Below are positions 1-5,041 of a stretch of DNA of 5,041 bases, in pieces. Origin of the DNA: Sphingobacterium thalpophilum (GTDB lineage: Bacteria; Bacteroidota; Bacteroidia; Flavobacteriales; Flavobacteriaceae); the NCBI GenBank assembly GCA_943325255.2, contig CALPOS020000169.1:1-5041 (forward strand), read 5' to 3'. Made by a program: the position numbers and the translations under genes. Position 1 is the stretch's first letter, and each line of letters starts with the position of its first letter. A model generated the notes under the pieces. It saw only the letters and a program-made list of their open reading frames with translations, was not told the origin of the DNA and did no database searches.

Positions 1-292
1 GAAAGACATGCACAACAATATTCACATAGTCCATCAGCACCCACTCCGCATTATCGGAACCTTCTACATGCCATGGTTTGTCTTTGATTGCTTTTGAAAC
101 TGTTTTTTGGATGGAGTTAACTATTGCGTTAACTTGTGTATTAGAATTTCCGTTGCAGATGATGAAATAGTCGCAAGCCGAATTATCTATTTCTCTTAAA
201 TCTAAAATATCAATATCATTTCCTTTTACTTCTTCAATGCCTTTAATGATATTTGCTAGAAGAACATCATTATTAATCGCTTTTTTCGTCAT
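1..292 (-). CDS. rsfS: Ribosomal silencing factor RsfS (Iojap family), C-terminus cut by window edge
   Basis: RsfS binds ribosomal protein uL14 on the large subunit and blocks joining of the 30S subunit, lowering translation in starvation or stationary phase. It acts in the cytoplasm. The reading frame runs from ATG at 292-290 to the left edge, giving 97 residues that begin MTKKAINND. Family features are visible in order: DIDILDLREID at about residues 26-36, ACDYFIICNGNS at about 39-50, then KPWHVEGSDNAEWVLMDY near 73-90 followed by a hydrophobic VNIVVHVF strand. These cover most of the single Iojap domain, and I estimate that only the last 20-30 residues are missing. The start is well fixed because an in-frame TAA lies directly before the ATG (293-295). 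No Shine-Dalgarno sequence is seen. The gene is divergent from birA, with 93 bp between start codons. The family call is firm; the role is from family knowledge. Confidence 0.95.
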   Translation of the reverse strand, partial: MTKKAINNDVLLANIIKGIEEVKGNDIDILDLREIDNSACDYFIICNGNSNTQVNAIVNSIQKTVSKAIKDKPWHVEGSDNAEWVLMDYVNIVVHVF

Positions 293-305
293 TTATTATT
301 TTATA

Positions 306-313
306 TATGTTTG
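306..313 (+). promoter_or_regulatory. Putative Bacteroidota -7 element for birA
   Basis: TATGTTTG is an exact match to the Bacteroidota sigma-ABfrA -7 consensus TAnnTTTG. It would place the transcription start near 320 and leave a leader of about 65 nt before birA. I see no convincing TTTG -33 element about 19-21 bp upstream (roughly 283-287 reads as a T-run followed by CG), so the promoter may be weak or the match may be chance in AT-rich DNA. A second, poorer candidate for birA has TTTG at 340-343 with a degenerate TAAATTCTG at 360-368. Confidence 0.4.
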
Positions 314-321
314 CAAAGTTA
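314..321 (-). promoter_or_regulatory. Putative Bacteroidota -7 element for rsfS
   Basis: Read on the minus strand this is TAACTTTG, again an exact TAnnTTTG match. Transcription would start near 307, leaving a leader of about 15 nt before the rsfS ATG. It directly abuts the oppositely oriented -7 match at 306-313, so both motifs share the palindromic core TTTGCAAA (310-317). A good -33 TTTG is not seen upstream on this strand either. Position and orientation support the call, but the motif is short. Confidence 0.42.
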
Positions 322-385
322 TCATTTTTTGTCATTATTTTTGAACCTTAACATAAGATTAAATTCTGTTACTCCTTATATCTAA

Positions 386-1114
386 ATGAATGTAGTCAAA
401 CTCGATGCCATAGACTCTACAAATGATTATTTGAAGGACTTAGTTCGTAAGCAATCACTAGAAAATTATAGTGTAGTTACCGCTGAACTTCAAACAAAGG
501 GTAAAGGTCAAAGAGGTTCTGCTTGGTCATCAGAAAAAGGTAAGAATATAATAATGAGTATGTTGGTAAAAGACTTTGCGGTTTCTAGTTCTTCTTTGTT
601 CGATTTAAATATCGTTGTTTCACTGGCCGTATTACAATCATTAAGACCTTTAAATATTCCGAATCTAACTATCAAATGGCCAAACGACATTATGTCAGAT
701 GACAAGAAGATCGGAGGCATTTTGATCGAGAACTGTTTTAAGAGTGACAGTAGCGTTGATTCTGTTATCGGAATTGGACTGAATGTCAATCAGCTCGAAT
801 TTGAAAGTTTGCCGCAGGCATCATCATTGGCTTTGATTACTGGGACGACAATTGACAGGGAAGCGTTACTAAAACAGATTGTGAATGAAATTCAAGAAAA
901 TATCAACTCTTGGAAATTCACTACTCTGTTGTTGCGTGAAATGTACACCAATCTGCTTTTTAAGAGGAATGAAAAGATGGTTTTTCAAGATTCTGATCTT
1001 TTATTCTTTAACGGAGTGATACAAGGAATTACTCCACTGGGTCGACTAATCATTCAACATGAAAACGGAAATCTTATCGATTTTGATATCAAACAAGTAA
1101 AAATGATTTTCTAG
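386..1114 (+). CDS. birA: Biotin--[acetyl-CoA-carboxylase] ligase, monofunctional (no DNA-binding domain)
   Basis: This enzyme activates biotin with ATP to biotinyl-5'-AMP and transfers it to the acceptor lysine of biotin carboxyl carrier proteins such as that of acetyl-CoA carboxylase, in the cytoplasm. The 242-residue protein carries the catalytic-domain motifs in order: STN at 11-13, the nucleotide/biotin loop QTKGKGQRGSAW at 36-47, KWPND at 97-101, KIGGIL at 108-113 (with the conserved lysine) and GIGLNVN at 129-135. From about residue 195 a small C-terminal beta domain follows, with GVIQGITPLGRLI at 210-222. The protein begins only ten residues before STN, so the N-terminal winged-helix repressor domain of E. 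coli BirA is absent (class I ligase) and it should not act as a biotin repressor. The start is supported by an in-frame TAA at 383-385 directly before the ATG; no Shine-Dalgarno sequence is present. It is divergent from rsfS and converges on the TolC-like gene. Confidence 0.95.
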   Translation: MNVVKLDAIDSTNDYLKDLVRKQSLENYSVVTAELQTKGKGQRGSAWSSEKGKNIIMSMLVKDFAVSSSSLFDLNIVVSLAVLQSLRPLNIPNLTIKWPNDIMSDDKKIGGILIENCFKSDSSVDSVIGIGLNVNQLEFESLPQASSLALITGTTIDREALLKQIVNEIQENINSWKFTTLLLREMYTNLLFKRNEKMVFQDSDLLFFNGVIQGITPLGRLIIQHENGNLIDFDIKQVKMIF

Positions 1115-1132
1115 CGTTTTTATTTCTTGTTT

Positions 1133-2464
1133 TTAAAGAGAAAATGCTTCACCCAAATAGAATTTAATAAGCGCATTATTGTACAACAATTCGTATTTCG
1201 ACTTTATCAATTGTGCTTGGGAATCTATATAAGTAGTCTTGGTAAAATTCAATTCATTAATGTTGATTTTCCCTAGTTCGAATTTCAACAAATCGGCATC
1301 ATAACTTTTCTGTGAAAACTCATAAGCGATAGCTGAGGCTTCGTTTTTCTTTATAGAAGTTTTTGTATTAGTAATGATTTTTAAAACCTCATTTGACAGT
1401 AAATTTTGCGTAATTTTGGTGTCAATCTTAGATTGCTTGTATTCAAATTTACTTGTTTTTATTTTTGAGCGGTTATCGAGTTGACTGAAAATCGGAATAA
1501 CTAAATTCAACCTGAAAATATTCACTTCATTGTTTTTAATTTGCTGATTAAAATCGAGTAAATCCTCTTCATTATCTTTATAGTCCGTTTTAGTATACTG
1601 GGTTCCATATTGGGCACGCATTGATAAAACCGGATATCGTGCAGCTCTCGCAATAGCCAATGAAGCTCTTGCTTTTTTTTCACGCAACAAACTCATAGAA
1701 TACGCCGGATTGATTTCAACTGCTTTTTTTGCCATTGCGTAAGGATCTTCGTCAAGCGTCACTTTTTGATCCAATAACATTATCGGCTTGACCAGCACGA
1801 TTTCTTTTTCCAAAGGCATATTCATAAGCTGCTTCAATGCCACAAAATTATCGGTAAGATTGTTCTGATTGGACAACAAATTTAATTCTTCAGATGCTTT
1901 TTGCGATTTGATTTTGAATACTTCACTTTCTGAGATAGCACCTGCTTCAAATTTTAAAGTGGCCAATTCTAGCTGTTTATCACTCGATTTGATCTGTTCC
2001 TGATTGGCTAGAATAATTTCTTGTAAGTACAATATGGTGATGAATTTCTCGGCAAGATTAATCGTAATCAAATTCTCAATGCGATCAATGTTGCTTTCTG
2101 AAATTTTCTTGTCTTGCTTGTTGTATCTAATGGTATTCAAAACATTAAAACCAGCAAATAAATTATAAGTAGCATTAATATAGCCTACATAATTTTTGAT
2201 GTCAGTATTGATGAAAAGATTTGAATTCGGATCAATATCGCGTCCCCAAGAATTTTTGTTTTCACCAGATCCGTAAATGTTAGGTAATAATTTTCCGTAA
2301 CTGGATTGATACTTAACTCGGGCAATTTGATTACTGTTTATGGCAGTTTTTAGGTCTAAGTTTTCTTTCATCGCCAGTTCCAAACAGTCTTTATAGGTCA
2401 TCAGATTTTGTCCAAAAGCCACATTTGAAAATACAAACAGAAGTAAATAGAAACTCTTTTTCAT
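1133..2464 (-). CDS. TolC-family outer-membrane efflux/secretion channel protein
   Basis: This is the outer-membrane exit duct of the type I secretion unit encoded with the two genes upstream. From ATG at 2464 it is 443 residues, typical for the family. Residues 1-18 form a Sec signal peptide (basic KK, hydrophobic core, probable AFG|QN cleavage), as is common in Bacteroidota. The two family repeats are visible. Each has a proline near the start of its first beta strand (KLLPNIYG near 61; ARYPVLSM near 278), a second membrane strand (GYINATYNLFAG near 94-105; FRLNLVIPIF near 317-326) and a long helix ending at a turn (KFEAGAIS at 171-178; KFELGKIN at 394-401). The frame can be extended to a TTG at 2488 that would overlap the HlyD gene by 20 nt, and another ATG lies at 2479. 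I prefer 2464 because it puts the signal peptide exactly at the N-terminus and leaves 4 nt after the HlyD stop. The exported substrate cannot be told from the sequence. Confidence 0.93.
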   Translation of the reverse strand: MKKSFYLLLFVFSNVAFGQNLMTYKDCLELAMKENLDLKTAINSNQIARVKYQSSYGKLLPNIYGSGENKNSWGRDIDPNSNLFINTDIKNYVGYINATYNLFAGFNVLNTIRYNKQDKKISESNIDRIENLITINLAEKFITILYLQEIILANQEQIKSSDKQLELATLKFEAGAISESEVFKIKSQKASEELNLLSNQNNLTDNFVALKQLMNMPLEKEIVLVKPIMLLDQKVTLDEDPYAMAKKAVEINPAYSMSLLREKKARASLAIARAARYPVLSMRAQYGTQYTKTDYKDNEEDLLDFNQQIKNNEVNIFRLNLVIPIFSQLDNRSKIKTSKFEYKQSKIDTKITQNLLSNEVLKIITNTKTSIKKNEASAIAYEFSQKSYDADLLKFELGKININELNFTKTTYIDSQAQLIKSKYELLYNNALIKFYLGEAFSL

Positions 2465-2468
2465 ATTG

Positions 2469-3698
2469 CTAATTAACATTACTATCAATCTTATTGAACA
2501 ATTTCTTAATAATATACTGATATAACTGCATTCTTTCTATGATTACTTCTCCTTTAAGTTTGTATCCTGCTTTCAAATTGATACTTGGATTGTATTTTTT
2601 TATGGTCGCCAAACAGTAGAATGTTTTATCCACATCAGATGGCGATACATAAGTAATCTGTCCTTTTATGGCGCCATATCTATAGTAATTGTACGCGTCC
2701 AGTTTTAGGTTTATTTCTTGACCATTTTTAACGTATGCCAGGTCTTTTTCGTCCAAGATTACTTTCGCATAAAAGTGCTCTTTTTTCGGAGCAATGATCG
2801 TCAGTAAATCGCCTTTTGCAAGTATTTCTATATTCTGTCTTGAATTAAAAAGGTTTGAAATTGTTCCGTCAATGGTGCTAACAATGACCATTTTCTTCAA
2901 CTCATCTGCGATATAGTTAAGATTATATTTTCCGTCTTTAATCTCAGTTTCTAGTTCAACTAATTCTCGCTGATAATTTTGCAATTCGTTGTCAACGTCA
3001 ATGATGGTTCGCTGCAAATCATTTTTAGACCGTCTGTAATTGTTGTACAAGTTCTCGAAATCGTAATTCTTAGCACCGTAAGTAGATTTAACTTCCAGTT
3101 GCGACTTTCTGTCATCCAAATTCTTGTTTTTTGTATCGGTCATTTCATAGCGCGAAATGGCGCCTTTTGCGTACAGTAACGAGTCTGTTTTGAATTTGTC
3201 CGTCAAGATAGAACTTTGCTGCGAAGATAAATTCAATTTATTATTCAGGGCCGCAATTTCTAAAGCTGATTTTTTACGGTCCGTTTTATAAATCCCAGAT
3301 TGAATCTTCAATAGTTGAAGTAGGGAATTTTTGCGATCCGTAGTGTTTGCAATCAATTTCTTTATGATACCAATTTTGTGCTCTTTCGAAGCTAGATCGG
3401 TATTCAAAACATTAAAATCAGATTCTGTCTTTTTGTTTTCTAAAACAAATAAGGTATCGCCTTTTTTGACTTCTTGACCTTCTTTTACTGCAACCTTGAG
3501 TACTTTGACTTCGTTGGGCGCGTTAATTTTTAATTGTGGTGTGTCTGAGTAGATTTGACCTTCCCTGAAACTAACAGTATCATTCAACCTCAAGGCAAAA
3601 ATCAACACTAAAACAACAATTAAAAAAGCAATTAGAATTTTATTGAGTATCTTAATAAAATTGATCGACTTCGTGTTGTAAAATGTAGAGTTCTCCAT
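2469..3698 (-). CDS. HlyD-family periplasmic adaptor (membrane fusion protein) of a type I secretion system
   Basis: This protein would be anchored in the inner membrane and bridge the ABC exporter to the TolC-like channel. It has 409 residues. A short cytoplasmic N-terminus precedes one membrane helix (about 19-37, ILIAFLIVVLVLIFAL). Next come the first half of the lipoyl/biotinyl-like domain (about 58-90, APNEVKVLKVAVKEGQEV then KKGDTLFVLE), a long helical hairpin (about 92-268), the second lipoyl half (about 271-304, VSTIDGTISNLF) and a beta-barrel domain (about 308-385) with LDAYNYYRYGAIKGQITYVS. The charged tail IIERMQLYQYIIKKLFNKI is typical of bacteriocin and RTX-type adaptors. At the hairpin tip, LLYAKGAISRYE (174-185) resembles the TolC-docking motif, with L175 and S182 in the right spacing but Thr at the usual Arg position. 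ATG at 3698 is the only plausible start: no other ATG, GTG or TTG occurs in frame before the membrane helix. Its first 47 nt overlap the ABC gene. Confidence 0.93.
   Translation of the reverse strand: MENSTFYNTKSINFIKILNKILIAFLIVVLVLIFALRLNDTVSFREGQIYSDTPQLKINAPNEVKVLKVAVKEGQEVKKGDTLFVLENKKTESDFNVLNTDLASKEHKIGIIKKLIANTTDRKNSLLQLLKIQSGIYKTDRKKSALEIAALNNKLNLSSQQSSILTDKFKTDSLLYAKGAISRYEMTDTKNKNLDDRKSQLEVKSTYGAKNYDFENLYNNYRRSKNDLQRTIIDVDNELQNYQRELVELETEIKDGKYNLNYIADELKKMVIVSTIDGTISNLFNSRQNIEILAKGDLLTIIAPKKEHFYAKVILDEKDLAYVKNGQEINLKLDAYNYYRYGAIKGQITYVSPSDVDKTFYCLATIKKYNPSINLKAGYKLKGEVIIERMQLYQYIIKKLFNKIDSNVN
3652..3698 (-). other. 47-nt out-of-frame coding overlap between ABC exporter and HlyD adaptor genes
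   Basis: The last 15 codons and stop of the ABC gene (ending HEVDQFY) are also read in another frame as the first codons of the adaptor (MENSTFYNTK). Both frames are open and both proteins have family-typical ends. The overlap lacks a Shine-Dalgarno sequence before the inner ATG, which is preceded by an A-rich stretch. This arrangement points to one transcript and suggests translational coupling of the two partner subunits. Confidence 0.8.
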
Positions 3699-5041
3699 TT
3701 GTTATTTTATATTTTTTCGTGAAGTTAATGTTTTTGATAGGTTCATGTGAGATGATAATATACGTCTTATCATTGTCGGCGTCGATTAACGATTCAACTT
3801 TGCTGCGAGATTCGACATCCATTCCGGAAAGTACTTCATCTAGAATGATAATTTCAGTGATTGCGAATAAAGCGCGAAGCAAAAGAATTTTCTTGCGTTG
3901 TCCAGTGGATAAGTTTTTACCATTTTCATTAATAATAAAATCCAATCCATCTTCTTTAGAAGCGATGAAATCATAAAAATTGATCTCCTTAGCTTTGTCT
4001 AAAATGTCTGAGATACTAATGTCTTTTCCTAAAGCAATATTATTATAAATACTGTCATTGAATAAGATGTCTTCGTTGGTCACCAACAAGATTTTTTCTC
4101 TCATTTTTTCTTCATCATAGAATTTTTTTTCTTTATTGTTTACCAATACTGACCCAGAATCCGGATGATAAAGTGTTGTTAGAATTTTGCTGAAGGTAGA
4201 TTTCCCAGATCCATTTTGCCCTTCAATTTTGATTTTCTCCCCTTTTTTGATTTTTAAGTTGATGTCTTTCAAGACAAATTCATTTGGCATATAACCGTAA
4301 TTAATTCCTCGAAATTCAATCTTATCAATCGTAAAATCTTTAATACCTTTATTAGTTCTGACTTTGGTATCTTCGTCAAAGTCAAGATATCTTTTTAAAA
4401 TAACTTCGTTTTCTTGAAGCGTCATGTTGTCATCTAAGATTCCTTTCAATGAAGAAAATATTTTAGAAGACAAAGCAATAAATGTTACAATTTGCCCCAA
4501 TGTAATTATTTGTGTCTGTATCGCTGACATGGTCAGAAAAACCATGATAATTACAGAGGAGAATATAATAATCAATGCGACCACAACTTTGTTGATAATG
4601 TCGATGTGCCCATTTCGCAATTGAATTCTCAAGTAATCATTAATGCTAGAGTAAATTTTATTCGAATGATAGCGCTCTATTTTAAAGCTTTTTATCACTT
4701 GAATTCCTTCTACCTTCTCCATCATTTTAGAAATAAAATCCGCTTTTCGGATGTATCTCAATCGCTCGTTTTGTTTCAGATATGGCGTTATGAATTTGAA
4801 CCATAAAACAAACAAAATCATGACGCCCAAAACTACCAACGTAAGAGTTTTGTTGATAAAGAACAATATAAATAAGGAATATACCGAAACGCTTACATCG
4901 ACTAATATTCCTGTAAAAAACTTCATAAAGAAAGTTTTCAATTTCATCGAATCGCTTACACGTTCCATCAAATCTCCTTTCTTATACGAGTGGATGTATG
5001 CTAAGGAAGAATTATTGATTTTTTCATCGAATGAAAAAAGA
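3652..5041 (-). CDS. ABC exporter, membrane and ATPase domains (type I secretion/peptide export), N-terminus beyond window
   Basis: This is the ATP-driven inner-membrane pump of the export unit. The frame stays open to the right edge, so 462 residues are visible and the gene starts outside the window. An internal TTG at 4971 is not the start: it lies within the conserved GDLMERVSDS segment (visible residues 22-31), the coupling region that follows TM2. Four membrane helices are seen (about 44-63, 65-84, 152-173, 177-198), corresponding to TM3-TM6. The ATPase domain follows: aromatic A-loop region NYGY (about 247-250), Walker A GQNGSGKST (274-282), signature LSTGQ (377-381), Walker B IIILDE (397-402), D-loop SGMD and H-loop His432. 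The Q-loop position is Asn322 (VTNED) instead of Gln. By comparison with family lengths, about 95 residues are missing if it is a plain half-transporter, or about 245 if it carries an N-terminal C39 peptidase; the sequence cannot decide this. The downstream HlyD and TolC-like genes strongly support secretion rather than lipid or drug export. Confidence 0.94.
   Translation of the reverse strand, partial: LFSFDEKINNSSLAYIHSYKKGDLMERVSDSMKLKTFFMKFFTGILVDVSVSVYSLFILFFINKTLTLVVLGVMILFVLWFKFITPYLKQNERLRYIRKADFISKMMEKVEGIQVIKSFKIERYHSNKIYSSINDYLRIQLRNGHIDIINKVVVALIIIFSSVIIMVFLTMSAIQTQIITLGQIVTFIALSSKIFSSLKGILDDNMTLQENEVILKRYLDFDEDTKVRTNKGIKDFTIDKIEFRGINYGYMPNEFVLKDINLKIKKGEKIKIEGQNGSGKSTFSKILTTLYHPDSGSVLVNNKEKKFYDEEKMREKILLVTNEDILFNDSIYNNIALGKDISISDILDKAKEINFYDFIASKEDGLDFIINENGKNLSTGQRKKILLLRALFAITEIIILDEVLSGMDVESRSKVESLIDADNDKTYIIISHEPIKNINFTKKYKITNGELYILQHEVDQFY

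Noticed and set aside
320..385. Possible riboswitch or attenuator in the birA leader
   Set aside because: The stretch is short and AT-rich with no stable stem-loop or recognisable conserved aptamer core.
508..789. Minus-strand open frame of 93 codons inside birA
   Set aside because: It lies wholly within a clearly recognised gene on the opposite strand, has no recognisable motif and looks like a shadow of birA codon bias.
1100..1110. Short inverted repeat AAAAT-G-ATTTT before the birA stop, followed by T-runs, as a possible terminator
   Set aside because: The loop would be one base and the stem only A-T pairs, so it cannot form a stable hairpin; the sequence also encodes the end of BirA.
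2465..2488. Upstream TTG start (2488) or ATG (2479) for the TolC-like gene
   Set aside because: Both would add residues before a well-formed signal peptide and overlap the HlyD gene; ATG at 2464 fits the signal peptide and the operon spacing better.
2979..3179. Plus-strand open frames inside the export genes (also 3719-3976, 4424-4624, 4606-4806)
   Set aside because: All are antisense to well-supported genes, show no family features and have no promoter-like context.
4969..4971. TTG at 4971 as the start of the ABC exporter gene
   Set aside because: The open frame continues to the window edge and the residues before it (KKGDL) belong to a conserved exporter segment, so the gene is truncated by the window rather than starting here.

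Overview
The window reads as chromosomal DNA from a member of the Bacteroidota, most likely a Flavobacterium-like marine, freshwater or soil organism. The reasons are low GC, the lack of Shine-Dalgarno sequences before any start codon, promoter motifs matching the Bacteroidota -7 consensus TAnnTTTG, and the divergent pair rsfS/birA, an arrangement I recall as common in this phylum. The assignment comes from motif reading and family knowledge, not from a database search.

Layout: (1) Positions 1-292, minus strand: the N-terminal 97 residues of the ribosomal silencing factor RsfS, cut by the left edge. (2) Positions 293-385: a 93-bp divergent intergenic region with two back-to-back -7-like elements, one for each gene. 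(3) Positions 386-1114, plus strand: complete biotin-protein ligase BirA, catalytic and C-terminal domains only. (4) Positions 1133-5041, minus strand: a tightly packed three-gene unit transcribed in the order ABC exporter (N-terminus beyond the right edge), HlyD-type periplasmic adaptor, TolC-family outer-membrane channel. The ABC and HlyD genes overlap by 47 nt, and HlyD and the TolC-like gene are 4 nt apart. BirA and the TolC-like gene converge with only 18 bp between their stop codons.

The three minus-strand genes together encode a complete type I secretion apparatus. The ABC protein would energise export at the inner membrane, the HlyD protein would bridge the periplasm, and the TolC-like protein would open the outer membrane. 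No substrate, immunity or maturation gene is visible, so the cargo is unknown; such genes would have to lie beyond position 5041 or elsewhere. The most unusual points are an Asn in place of the Q-loop Gln plus an LSTGQ signature in the ABC domain, the 47-nt coding overlap, and the abutting divergent promoter motifs. I see no mobile element, CRISPR array, RNA gene or clearly novel system. Apart from the export locus, this is a fairly ordinary housekeeping region.
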